Source: Pontixanthobacter aquaemixtae (GTDB lineage: Bacteria; Pseudomonadota; Alphaproteobacteria; Sphingomonadales; Sphingomonadaceae). Taken from it: DNA of 64,000 bases. The stretch is taken from assembly GCF_009827395.1 (NCBI RefSeq), contig NZ_WTYX01000002.1, positions 1-64,000 on the forward strand. Direction: 5' to 3'. Positions 45,609 to 55,100 of this stretch are shown here, piece by piece. The first letter of the stretch is position 1; the number at the start of each line of letters is the position of its first letter. A model generated the notes under the pieces. It was not told where the DNA came from. It saw nothing but the letters and a program-made list of their open reading frames with translations, and did no database searches. A program made the position numbers and the translations under genes.

Positions 45609-45665
45609 GACATACTTCCTTTGATTGACTGGTGTTTTCTTTGTCCGGGATTTGCTCACGCGTAT

Positions 45666-45679
45666 TTGACGCGGATCAA
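45666..45679 (-). promoter_or_regulatory. FNR box upstream of moaB
   Basis: TTGACGCGGATCAA fits TTGAY-N4-RTCAA exactly. The centre is 64 bases from the preferred moaB GTG at 45608. It may also affect the divergent CBS/BON gene, 146 bases away. Confidence 0.75.
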
Positions 45680-45818
45680 TGACTGACTGGTGGCTTTATG
45701 GCATGATAATCAAATGGAGGTGACCTCACATACTCCAACTGGGCTTCGAGGCTTTGCAGCCAGCCGTCTCGCGACCCACTGAGAATGAAGTGATGCCTCC
45801 GCCATCAAGGAGGTTATT

Positions 45819-46568
45819 ATGACCAAAGCAACCAATACGAAGCCTGCCACAAGACGCAGTGATGATAATGGCCAGGGAACAGGCCCCCCTACCCCTGCAG
45901 AACTCAAAGCCTGCAACATCATGAGCGGATCGGTGATCTCGATACACACGGATGTATCGATCCATGACGCTGCAGAAATGCTGATCGATCACGGAGTCAG
46001 CGCGCTGCCCGTCGTTTCCGGTCGCAAGGTTGTCGGCATTCTAAGCGAAACCGATTTGCTCCACCGGGAGGAGTTGGGCAACCCGCCCGACACCTGCGAC
46101 GCTGATTCCCCGGAACCTGAATGCGTGAAGGCATTCGGACACACGGTTGGCGAGGTCATGACACCGGTCGTCGTCAGCGTCGAAGAGACCACCACCCTGT
46201 CCGAAATCGCGAACCTCATGGATGAACATCGGATCAAGCACCTGCCGGTCCTGCGCGACGACAATCTCGTCGGTATCGTCAGTCGTGCTGATATCGTGCG
46301 AGCGCTGATCGTGCGACCAGTAGGCTCGCATGGACCGATGACCAATGATGACGACATCATTCGTGCACGGGTGATCGAGAAGCTTCTGACCATTAAGGGT
46401 GCAAGCGCGTGGCTGACTGACGTGGCCGTTTCAGAGGGCGTCGTTACCCTGACAGGAACCGTGCAGGACGAGGACGCACTGCTGCCTTCGCGCGAGGCTG
46501 TAGCGGCGATCCCATTTGTCAAAGCGGTCGATGATCACCGCGCAATCACTCAAGCATTCTGGGGCTGA
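45819..46568 (+). CDS. CBS-domain and BON-domain protein
   Basis: A 249-residue cytoplasmic protein. Two CBS motifs (about 35-75: MSGSVISIHTDVSIHDAAEML; about 110-160: EVMTPVVVSVEETTTLSEIA) form a nucleotide-sensing pair, and a C-terminal BON-type domain follows (about 190-240: GVVTLTGTVQDE). CBS pairs bind adenosyl compounds; BON domains usually bind membranes or proteins. AGGAGGT precedes the ATG at 7 bases. It converges with moaE. The combination recurs in stress and hypoxia proteins. Its target here is unknown. Confidence 0.82.
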   Translation: MTKATNTKPATRRSDDNGQGTGPPTPAELKACNIMSGSVISIHTDVSIHDAAEMLIDHGVSALPVVSGRKVVGILSETDLLHREELGNPPDTCDADSPEPECVKAFGHTVGEVMTPVVVSVEETTTLSEIANLMDEHRIKHLPVLRDDNLVGIVSRADIVRALIVRPVGSHGPMTNDDDIIRARVIEKLLTIKGASAWLTDVAVSEGVVTLTGTVQDEDALLPSREAVAAIPFVKAVDDHRAITQAFWG

Positions 46569-46641
46569 ACCAAACAAAGCAAAGGCATATTGCAGCGCGT
46601 TTTGTCGCAGGCTGCATCGCAGCTGATCCGGATGACGTGCT

Positions 46642-47097
46642 TCACCAGCGCGCAACATCGCTCCTGTCCGCATCGGTCGGCTCGATCCAGGCCGAGCCGT
46701 TTGCATGCTCCTCGCGCTTCCAAAAAACTGCTTCTGTCTTGAGCCTGTCCATCAGATAGTCGGCCGCTTCGAACGCCGCTCTGCGGTGGGGTGAGGCCGT
46801 TGCCACAAACACTATCGCCTCCAGCGGTTTGATCCGGCCCGCGCGATGAATGACATGGCTTGCGGTTATTGCGAACTTTGCGTGCGCGTCTGCTGCGATT
46901 TGCTGCATAGAGGCCAAAGTGACGCCCCGGTAGCTTTCAAGGACCAGCGCGTTGATCGGCAAACCGTCCTTGGTCTGCCCTCTGGCTCTTCCGGTGAAGC
47001 TTACGACGGCCCCTTCATCACCGATCCGCCCTGTAAACTGCGAAAGGCATACAGACGGATCGAACACCTCCTGCTTTACTTCGACAAACGCCGTCAT
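46642..47097 (-). CDS. moaE: Molybdopterin synthase large subunit MoaE
   Basis: A 151-residue protein that transfers sulfur from MoaD to build molybdopterin. Marks include VVSFTGRARGQTKDG, IHRAGRIKPLEAIVFVATAS, HRRAAFEAADYLMDRLKT and AVFWKREE with the active-site lysines. It overlaps moaD by 4 bases (ATGA) and is the last gene of the nine-gene operon starting at narK. Confidence 0.9.
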   Translation of the reverse strand: MTAFVEVKQEVFDPSVCLSQFTGRIGDEGAVVSFTGRARGQTKDGLPINALVLESYRGVTLASMQQIAADAHAKFAITASHVIHRAGRIKPLEAIVFVATASPHRRAAFEAADYLMDRLKTEAVFWKREEHANGSAWIEPTDADRSDVARW

Positions 47098-47351
47098 CCG
47101 CCCGAAACCGGAGGAAAAAGCGCCGCTGTATCGCCTTGGCGAATGATCGCATCATCGGGTACGATCGTCTCGTTGACGCAAGCCCGAATGCGACCGCCAG
47201 CGAGGATCGGTGCGAGCAAGGGATACGCACTGCTTACCGCCTCGAAGAGCTCCCTGACCGGCAAGCCGCTAGGTGAAATGTCGAGCGTGACAGAGCCCCC
47301 GTAGCTGTCTGCCAGCTTGCCGCAAAGTTCAACATTAAGCGACTGGTTCAA
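47094..47351 (-). CDS. moaD: Molybdopterin synthase small subunit MoaD
   Basis: About 85 residues of the ubiquitin-like MoaD family ending in the required Gly-Gly (PPVSGG). The beta-grasp shape shows in VELCGKLADSYGGSVTLDI and VRELFEAVSSAYP. The TTG at 47351 is preferred: the moaA stop (TGA at 47353-47355) is separated from it by 1 base, and GGAGG lies 5 bases upstream. An ATG at 47387 would overlap moaA by 35 bases. Confidence 0.82.
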   Translation of the reverse strand: MNQSLNVELCGKLADSYGGSVTLDISPSGLPVRELFEAVSSAYPLLAPILAGGRIRACVNETIVPDDAIIRQGDTAALFPPVSGG

Positions 47352-47352
47352 T

Positions 47353-48381
47353 TCAACCTCCGATGGATGCCAGGTGCGGCGTGGCACCGCTATTTCCTTG
47401 ATGAAGCCGATGCGCCGGAGCCTTGGTCGCTGTAAGCTTGCGGATGCGTTCGATCAGTTCGTCCCCTGCGCCATCGTTCTGGAGCAGAGGGCGCAGATTG
47501 ATGCCAGCATCGCCAAACAAGCACAGATGCAGTTTTCCAAGCGAAGAGACGCGCAGGCGATTGCAACTGGAACAGAAATCCTTCGAATAAGGCGCGATTA
47601 TGCCGATCCGTCCTTTCGCGTGCTCATGCCCGAACTCGACTGCCGGACCGGCGCCAGCCTGTCGCGGAAGGCGCGACCACCCCAGAGCCTGCAGGCGGTC
47701 GATGACAGACTGACCCGTGACGTGCCGCTCGGCAAAGAACTCGGCATTGTCGTTGGTACGCATGACTTCGATAAACCGGAGTGAAAGATCGCGCGACGAA
47801 ACGAAATCGACCATTGCCTCGAGTTCCCGGTCGTTGATACCGCGCATCAGCACCGCGTTGAGCTTAATGCTGTCAAAACCCGCTGCTTGTGCCGCGTCGA
47901 TACCAGCGAGGACTTGCCGCAACCTGTCATGCCCGGTGATTTCGGCGAACCGGGCCGGATCGAGCGAGTCCACGCTTACATTGATCGCGCTGATCCCTGC
48001 CGCCCGCCAGGCGGCTGCCTTTTCTGCCAGCCGATACCCGTTGGTCGTCATCGCCACGCGCCGGATGCCCGGTACATTTGCAACTGTCCGGGCGATCTCG
48101 TCGAAGTCGCGGCGCAAAGTTGGCTCGCCGCCTGTCAGGCGCACCTTCCACAGCCCGAGTCTGGCAAAGGCTGTCACAATACGGCGCACTTCGTCGGCGG
48201 AAAGCTCAGTCGGGCGACTGCAGGGCTTCTTGTAGCCGTCGGGCAGGCAATAGGTGCAGCGAAAATTGCAGACATCGGTCAAGGACAGGCGCAGATACTC
48301 GAACCGCCGTCCGATCCCGTCGAACAACTGGTCAACACGCCGGTCACTGGCAGGGGCACCGAAGTCGCGATTATCTGTCAC
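47353..48381 (-). CDS. moaA: GTP 3',8-cyclase MoaA
   Basis: About 342 residues of the radical-SAM enzyme making the first committed intermediate of molybdopterin. Visible are the radical-SAM cysteines C38, C42 and C45 (DVCNFRCTYC), the KVRLTGGEPTLRRD region and a second cluster motif near the C-terminus (FCSSCNRLRVSSLGKLHLC). It ends in Gly-Gly. Start GTG 48381 is chosen because it overlaps the PpiC stop by 4 bases and begins the conserved domain; the frame is open to 48603. Confidence 0.88.
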   Translation of the reverse strand: MTDNRDFGAPASDRRVDQLFDGIGRRFEYLRLSLTDVCNFRCTYCLPDGYKKPCSRPTELSADEVRRIVTAFARLGLWKVRLTGGEPTLRRDFDEIARTVANVPGIRRVAMTTNGYRLAEKAAAWRAAGISAINVSVDSLDPARFAEITGHDRLRQVLAGIDAAQAAGFDSIKLNAVLMRGINDRELEAMVDFVSSRDLSLRFIEVMRTNDNAEFFAERHVTGQSVIDRLQALGWSRLPRQAGAGPAVEFGHEHAKGRIGIIAPYSKDFCSSCNRLRVSSLGKLHLCLFGDAGINLRPLLQNDGAGDELIERIRKLTATKAPAHRLHQGNSGATPHLASIGG

Positions 48382-49190
48382 TGAACCAATGGTCCTTCTG
48401 CTGCAACCAGGTCCACGCCCTCGATCTCCGTCTGGCTCGCCAGAATCGACAGATATTGCGCAACGGCTTTCCGATAGCTGGCTTCTTCGAGATAATTGCG
48501 GATCGATTGCTCGACCGCTTCGAACGGCAGTTGCTTGCCTTCCGCCCGCCGCCCAGCACGGATCACGTGAACGCCGAATGGCGATTTTACCGGAGACAAG
48601 CACAGCTCGCCCTCGGATAAGGCAAACAATGCTGTTTCGAACTCGGCGACCGTTTGTCCTTTTCCGATCTGGCCGAGATTGCCGCCTTGCTCTTTCGATG
48701 GACAGGCAGATTTGGCCTTGGCCAGTTCGTCAAAGCGCGACGGGTCCTTTTCCAACTCGCGGATCGCCATCCGCGCATCACCGACGGCCAAACTGTAATT
48801 AAGAGTATCGTCTGGGCTGGCAGAAAACAGGATATGTTCCGCTTCGACCAGCGGTTCGCTGGCGAAGCGATCTCGGTGCTGGTCGTAGAAGCGTTTTGCT
48901 TCCTCTTCGTTTGCCACAGGAACGTCGACTTCCTGGCTAAGCAGGGCATCGATCCGGGCATCTTCGTCTGCGAGCTTGCGACCCTCATCATCGAAGCGCT
49001 CGTCGGCAGAGATTTCTAGCCGGTCAGCTTCGGCAAGCAGAAGCTGACGGATCGCCAGCGCTTCGGCCGCAGCTGTCCAAGCGGCCTCGGCGTCGGGAGC
49101 CGGATGATTTTGCGCTTCGGCTGCGATTGCGGCTTCGGCGATCTTCACACCGCCAACACTGACCTGTACGCGTTCCATCACATCATCCAT
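48378..49190 (-). CDS. NifM-like PpiC-family peptidyl-prolyl isomerase
   Basis: A 270-residue protein with an N-terminal helical chaperone region and a parvulin domain (about 130-230: EHILFSASPDDTLNYSL, LGQIGKGQTVAEFETALFALSEGE, PVKSPFGVHVIRAGR). It resembles the NifM-like isomerases found in nar operons of alphaproteobacteria, thought to help assemble or fold nitrate reductase. It overlaps narI by 8 bases and moaA by 4 bases. No signal peptide is visible, so it acts in the cytoplasm. Confidence 0.85.
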   Translation of the reverse strand: MDDVMERVQVSVGGVKIAEAAIAAEAQNHPAPDAEAAWTAAAEALAIRQLLLAEADRLEISADERFDDEGRKLADEDARIDALLSQEVDVPVANEEEAKRFYDQHRDRFASEPLVEAEHILFSASPDDTLNYSLAVGDARMAIRELEKDPSRFDELAKAKSACPSKEQGGNLGQIGKGQTVAEFETALFALSEGELCLSPVKSPFGVHVIRAGRRAEGKQLPFEAVEQSIRNYLEEASYRKAVAQYLSILASQTEIEGVDLVAAEGPLVQ

Positions 49191-49938
49191 GTCTCAGATC
49201 CTTGCGTGAACGGACGATCTGATAGCCACCGCGCCAGATATAGCGGACAGGTGCCGAGAAGATATGGACGAGGCGGGTAAACGGCAGCAGCAGGAAAATC
49301 AGCATACCAAGCACAAGATGTGCTTGATAAGGCCAATCGAGTCCGGCGACATAGCGACCGACGCCTGGTTCGAAGGTAAAAATGCCCTGCGCCCAGGCAG
49401 ACAGCCGCAACATCACTTCAGCATCATGGTGCGCCAATGAAAACGGGACGGTAGCGAGTCCCAATAATAGCTGCACGAACAGGATGACCAGGATGGCATT
49501 ATCGGCAAATGCCGAATTTCTGCGAATGCGTGCATCGAAAAAACGACGGTGCATCAGCAGCACCAGACCTGCAAAGCAAATGAGGCCGGCAACCGATCCG
49601 GCATAAATGGCCACCAGTTGCTTCGCCTCTGCCGAAATAAAGTGCTTATAAATGCTGTGCGGCGTCAGAAGGCCGACAAAATGGCCCATGAAGAGGAAAA
49701 GAATGCCGATATGGAACATGTTTGAGCCCCACATGAGCTGCTTTCGCCGGAGCAGTTGGCTCGATCCGGCACGCCATGTGTAGGGCTCTCGATCATAACG
49801 GAAAATGCTGCCGATGATCATTACCGCCAGCGCAATATAGGGCAGCGCGCCAAACAGGAATGTGTTGATCCACAGGTCGATCGGAATGGATGGCAAGGCT
49901 TCATGGCCAGCAGGAACGGCGGCGGGTGGATTGGACAT
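49183..49938 (-). CDS. narI: Respiratory nitrate reductase gamma subunit NarI
   Basis: About 251 residues and five hydrophobic helices. This is the dihaem cytochrome b subunit that takes electrons from quinol. Family marks are LWINTFLFGALPYIALAVMIIGSIFRYDREPYTWR, SSQLLRRKQLMWGSNMFHIGILFLFMGHFVGLL and VGRYVAGLDWPYQAHLVLGMLIFLLLPFTRLVH, with the haem-ligand histidines. The ATG at 49938 has AAGGAG about 7 bases upstream and follows the narJ stop. Confidence 0.92.
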   Translation of the reverse strand: MSNPPAAVPAGHEALPSIPIDLWINTFLFGALPYIALAVMIIGSIFRYDREPYTWRAGSSQLLRRKQLMWGSNMFHIGILFLFMGHFVGLLTPHSIYKHFISAEAKQLVAIYAGSVAGLICFAGLVLLMHRRFFDARIRRNSAFADNAILVILFVQLLLGLATVPFSLAHHDAEVMLRLSAWAQGIFTFEPGVGRYVAGLDWPYQAHLVLGMLIFLLLPFTRLVHIFSAPVRYIWRGGYQIVRSRKDLRHG

Positions 49939-49940
49939 GA

Positions 49941-50630
49941 TCAGGCTCCTTGTTCGCCACGCATCGCGGCAAGCTGGCTGGCAGCGACGGGGCATGCAGC
50001 ATTAGGGTTGGGAGCGGCTTCGGCTCCAAACCGGATTTCTTCTTCTTCCCACTGCGCATCGAGCGCCTCGAGATCCTGCGGGTCGTCAACCGGAGAGAGC
50101 GCCTGCTGCGCCTCTTCGTCCATTTCCACTCCGGCAATGGCGCAGAGCGCTTCGAACAGCGGCGCATAGTCCGATTCCCGCTCGGCCAGACGCGCGGCTA
50201 TGGCCACCATAACCACGCCCGGCTCTGCGAGCGCTTCGCGGGCAGCCTGCTCCGGCAGGGTTGAGCAATAGTCGAGGAACAACGGCAGGTAGTCGGGCAG
50301 CTCATTGCCGCTGGGTTCCAGTCCCGCCGCAAGATAACGTTCGCGCAGGTCGACCATTGCCTGGCCACGGTCGCGGCTTTCACCATGGACGTGTTCGAAC
50401 AGGTGCAGGCTGTGCGCCCGGCCCCGGTCGAACAGTTCCACATAGGTCTCCTGCGCATCATAGATGTCGCTGGTCGCCAGCCGCGTGAGTAGCGGAGCAA
50501 GCGACTTCACCGACGCGGGCGTAAGCGAGGTATCGGCCTCCAGCCGCTGGCGGATTTCGCCGATAACAGATTGCAGGTCCTTGGTCGGATATTGCAGCAG
50601 CAGTGACATCAGGTGAAGCGATTGCATCAT
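49941..50630 (-). CDS. narJ: Nitrate reductase molybdenum cofactor assembly chaperone NarJ
   Basis: About 229 residues of the TorD/NarJ chaperone family that loads the molybdenum cofactor into NarG. The signature YVELFDRGRAHSLHLFEHVHGESRDRG is present. The ATG at 50630 overlaps the narH stop as ATGA, with GGAGG just upstream. The C-terminal acidic tail is usual for NarJ. Confidence 0.9.
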   Translation of the reverse strand: MMQSLHLMSLLLQYPTKDLQSVIGEIRQRLEADTSLTPASVKSLAPLLTRLATSDIYDAQETYVELFDRGRAHSLHLFEHVHGESRDRGQAMVDLRERYLAAGLEPSGNELPDYLPLFLDYCSTLPEQAAREALAEPGVVMVAIAARLAERESDYAPLFEALCAIAGVEMDEEAQQALSPVDDPQDLEALDAQWEEEEIRFGAEAAPNPNAACPVAASQLAAMRGEQGA

Positions 50631-52153
50631 AACACCTCCGTTGGGGTCTGGAGTTTTTTGCGGGTTTGGGTTGCGAACAGATTGGTCTTGCTTGACCCAC
50701 CCGAGCACCCGTTGCCGAAGGAGAAGCCGCACGAACCGCGTTCTTCGAACATGTCCTCGGCATCCTCGCGGTGTCCGGTCGGGATCACAAAGCGATCCTC
50801 GTAATCGGCCAGCGCCATAATTTTGTACATTTCCTCGATCTGCGCGCCGGTCAGCCCGACATCGGTGGCAATGCTTTCGTTATGGACGCCGTCGATCGAT
50901 TTGGCCCGCATGTAGCCGCGCATGGCGAGCATGCGCTCGAGGCAGACCGCAATCGGTTCCTCGTCGCCCGCTGTGAGAAGATTGGCGAGATACTTGAGCG
51001 GAATGCGCAAAGACCGGATGTCGGGCATATTGTTGTTCACGGAAATCTGCCCGGCGTTTGCCGCAGCGTTGATCGGCGACAGCGGCGGTACGTACCAGAC
51101 CATCGGCAGGGTCCGGTATTCGGGGTGCAGCGGGAAGGCGACCTTCCATTCCATGGCCATCTTCCACACCGGCGAATGCCGCGCAGCCTCAAGCCAGGCT
51201 TCGGGCACTCCGTCCTTGCGGGCCTGTTCAATTACCTCGGGATCATTGGGATCGAGGAAGATATCGAGCTGGGCCTGATACAGATCTTCGACATTTTCCG
51301 CCGATGCAGCTTCTTCGATACGATCAGCATCATAAAGCATCACGCCTAGGTAGCGGATGCGGCCAACGCAGGTTTCAGAACAAACGGTCGGTTGACCAGC
51401 CTCGATACGCGGATAACAGAACGTGCACTTTTCCGATTTGCCGCTTTTCCAGTTGTAGTAGATCTTCTTGTAAGGACATCCCGATACGCACATGCGCCAG
51501 CCACGACAGGCCTCCTGATCGATCAGAACGATGCCGTCTTCCTCGCGCTTGTAGATCGCGCCTGAGGGACAGGCCGCGACGCAAGTCGGGTTGAGGCAGT
51601 GCTCGCACAGCCTTGGCAGATACATCATGAAGGTGTTTTCGAACTGGCCGTAAATCTCCTTCTGAACACCTTCGAAGTTGTAGTCCTCCGAACGTTTGGA
51701 GAACTCGCCGCCAAGAATTTCTTCCCAGTTCGGACCCCATTCGATCTTCTCCATCCGCTTGCCCGATATCAGGCTGCGCGCGCGTGCGGTCGGAAAGGCC
51801 TTACTCTCACCCGCCTGCTGAAGATGGGCGTAGTCGAAAGTGAAGGGTTCATAATAATCGTCGATCTCTGGCAGATCGGGATTGGCAAAAATCTTCGCCA
51901 GCACCCGCCACTTGCCGCCCATCCTGGGCCGGATTGATCCTCCTGGAACCCGCTCCCAGCCCCCTTTCCAGCGTTTCTGGTTCTCCCAGTCCTTGGGGTA
52001 GCCAATGCCGGGCTTGGTTTCGACATTGTTGAACCAAGCGTATTCCATCCCTTCACGGCTGGTCCATACATTCTTGCAGGTGACCGAGCAGGTGTGACAG
52101 CCAATGCATTTGTCGAGGTTCAGAACCTTGCCGATTTGCGCGCGAATTTTCAT
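50627..52153 (-). CDS. narH: Respiratory nitrate reductase beta subunit NarH
   Basis: A 508-residue iron-sulfur subunit carrying electrons from NarI to NarG. The first ferredoxin motif is at C16, C19, C22 and C26 (KCIGCHTCSVTC). A second cluster set lies around LPRLCEHCLNPTCVAACPSG, and the third has CRGWRMCVSGCP, where Trp replaces one Cys and marks the [3Fe-4S] cluster. It overlaps narG and narJ by 4 bases. Confidence 0.94.
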   Translation of the reverse strand: MKIRAQIGKVLNLDKCIGCHTCSVTCKNVWTSREGMEYAWFNNVETKPGIGYPKDWENQKRWKGGWERVPGGSIRPRMGGKWRVLAKIFANPDLPEIDDYYEPFTFDYAHLQQAGESKAFPTARARSLISGKRMEKIEWGPNWEEILGGEFSKRSEDYNFEGVQKEIYGQFENTFMMYLPRLCEHCLNPTCVAACPSGAIYKREEDGIVLIDQEACRGWRMCVSGCPYKKIYYNWKSGKSEKCTFCYPRIEAGQPTVCSETCVGRIRYLGVMLYDADRIEEAASAENVEDLYQAQLDIFLDPNDPEVIEQARKDGVPEAWLEAARHSPVWKMAMEWKVAFPLHPEYRTLPMVWYVPPLSPINAAANAGQISVNNNMPDIRSLRIPLKYLANLLTAGDEEPIAVCLERMLAMRGYMRAKSIDGVHNESIATDVGLTGAQIEEMYKIMALADYEDRFVIPTGHREDAEDMFEERGSCGFSFGNGCSGGSSKTNLFATQTRKKLQTPTEVL

Positions 52154-55100
52154 GCTACGGTCTCCCCTTCAGGCAGAGCTTCTTCGAGCCAGTCGACCTT
52201 GCTGAGTTTGCGGACGATGACATATTCATCGCGGTTTGAGCCCACCGTGCCGTAATAGTTGAAGCCGTAGGCAAGCTGGACATAACCGCCGATCATATGG
52301 GTGGGTTTCAGTACAGCGCGCGTCACTGAATTATGAATGCCGCCGCGCTGGCCGGTCAGCGGCGAGCCGGGCATATTGGTGAGCTTCTCCTGCGCATGAT
52401 ACATGAACAGGGTGCCTTCCTTCATGCGCTGCGAGACCACCACCCGGGCTACCAGTGCGCCATTGCTGTTGAAGGTTTCCACCCAGTCATTATCAACCAG
52501 TCCTGCCTTGGCGGCATCGACCTCGCTCATCCACACGATCGGCCCACCACGTGACAAAGTCAGCATCAAGAGGTTGTCGGTGTAGGTCGAGTGGATGCCC
52601 CACTTCTGGTGCGGAGTGATGAAGTTCAGGATTACGTGCGGCGCATCCTTGGCTTCATCGAGCATCGGCTTGACCGCCTTCGTATCGATCGGCGGGCGAT
52701 AAACGCAGAACCCTTCGCCAAAGGCGCGCATCCATTTGTGATCCTGATAGAGCTGCTGCCTCCCGGTCAGCGTGCGCCAAGGGATCAACTCGTGCACGTT
52801 GGTATAGCCTGCGTTGTAGCAGACATGCTCGCTCTCAAGCCCCGACCATGTCGGCGAGGAGATGATCTTCCTCGGTTGGGCCTGGATGTCGCGGAAGCGG
52901 ATCTTCTCCTCTTCCTTGGGCAATGCAAGATGAGTGTGATCGCGGCCGGTGTTCTTCGAAATCGCTTCCCATGCTTTGACTGCGACCTCGCCATTGGTCT
53001 CCGGCGCCAGCATCAGGATCACTTCAGCAGCATCGATAGCGGAATCGATACGGGGCGCACCCTTGGCCGAGCCCTCCTCGCTTCTGGCTCCGTTGAGCTT
53101 GCGAAGGTTCTCGACCTCGGTTTCAGTGTTCCAGGCGATCCCCTTGCCGCCATTACCGAGCTTGTCCATCAGCGGCCCAAGCGAAGAAAATCGCTCGTAG
53201 AGCCCCGGATAATCGCGCTCTACTACGGCAACCGTCGCCATCGTCTTGCCGGGTATCGGCTCGACATCTCCATTGCCCCAATCGGCCACATCATAGGGCT
53301 GCGCGATCTCGTTCGGAGTATCGTGCTGGATCGGGGTCAACACCACGTCCTGTTCGACGCCAAGCACTTCGGGCGCCACTTCGGAGAATTTCTTCGCTAT
53401 CCCCTTGTAGATGTCCCAGTCGCTGCGCGATTCCCAGACCGGATCGACTGCAGCCGACAGCGGGTGGATGAACGGGTGCATATCGGACGTGTTGAGATCG
53501 TCTTTCTCATACCAGCTCGCGGTCGGCAGCACGATGTCGGAGTAGACGCAGGTCGTCGACATGCGGAAATCGAGCGTTACCAGCAGGTCAAGTTTGCCTT
53601 TCGGCGCATCGTCATGCCACTTTACTTCCTTCGGTTTCTGCGCGCCGGTTTCACCCAGGTCCTTGCCCTGCACGCCGTGGGCTGTGCCAAGCAGGTGTTT
53701 GAGGAAGTATTCGTGGCCCTTGCCAGACGACCCCAGCAGGTTGGAGCGCCACACAAACATGTTGCGCGGCCAATTGGCTGGATCATCCGGATCGAAGCAA
53801 GACATTTCAAGCTCGCCGGATTTGAGCGCATCGGCAACGTAGTCTTTGGCCTCCTTGCCTGACGCCTTGGCGGCCTTGCCCACTTCGAGCGGGTTCGTCT
53901 TCAATTGCGGCGCTGACGGCAACCAACCCATCCGTTCGGCCCGCACATTGTAATCGATCAGGCTTGCATCCCAATCACCCTCGGGCGCGGTTGGCGACAG
54001 GATCTCCTCCACATCGAGGGTTTCGTATCGCCATTGGTCGGTGTGTGCGTAGAAAAAGCTCGTGGAGTTCATCTGCCGCGGCGGACGGTTCCAGTCCAAG
54101 GCGAATGCCAGAGGAAGCCATCCTGTCTGCGGACGCAGCTTCTCCTGTCCGACATAATGCGACCAGCCGCCGCCAGACTGGCCGACGCAGCCGCACATCA
54201 CCAACAGGTTGATAATGCCGCGATAATTCATGTCCATGTGATACCAGTGGTTGAGCCCGGCTCCGAGAATGACCATCGATTTGCCGTTGGTCGTCTCGGC
54301 ATTACCCGCGAACTCGCGCGCAATCGTAATGATCTGGTCTGCCGGCACGCCGGTAATCTTCTCGGCCCAGGCGGGAGTGTAGGGCACCATTTCACTGTAA
54401 TCACGGGCGACATGCTCGCCGCCGAGGCCCCGGTCGAGGCCATAATTGGCGCAAAAGAGGTCGAACACAGTTGCGACAAAGGCTTTGCCTTCTTTCAGCT
54501 GCAGCTGGCGTACTGGCACGCGTCGCTTGAGCACGCTGGGATGGTCTGTGCCCTGGAAATGATCATGCTCGCGGTTGCCGAAATACGGAAAGGCTACTTC
54601 GATCGTTTCGTCGTGATGGGCATCGAGGATGTTGGTAAGGCGGAGCACCGTGTCGTTTCCGCGGCCATCTTTTTCCTCGAGATTCCATTTGCCCTGTTCG
54701 CCCCAGCGAAAGCCTGCCGAACCATTGGGCGCAACGACTTCATCGGTGTTTTCATCGATTGCGACTGTCTTCCAGTCGGGGTTGTTCTCCTCTTCTAAAC
54801 CGTCAAGGAAGTCAGCCGCACGCAGCAGGTTCTCGGGTACGTAGGCGCCATCTTTCTCGACCAGTCGCACCAGCATCGGCATGTCGGAATATTTGCGACA
54901 GTAATCCTCGAAATATTCCGCCTGACGATCGAGGTGATATTCGCGCAGGATGACATGGCCCATGGCCATCGCCAGGGCCGCATCGGTGCCTTGCTTGGGA
55001 TTAAGCCAAAGGTCAGCAAACTTGGTGGCTTCGGCATAGTCAGGTGAGACAACCGCCACCTTGGTGCCGCGATAGCGGGCTTCGGTCATGAAGTGCGCAT

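Noticed and set aside
46611-46623. GCTGC-ATC-GCAGC hairpin between moaE and the CBS/BON gene
   Set aside because: Short stem with no T-run; a terminator is not supported.
52591-53862. Open frame of 423 codons antisense to narG
   Set aside because: NarG is certain here; the antisense frame has no domain features.
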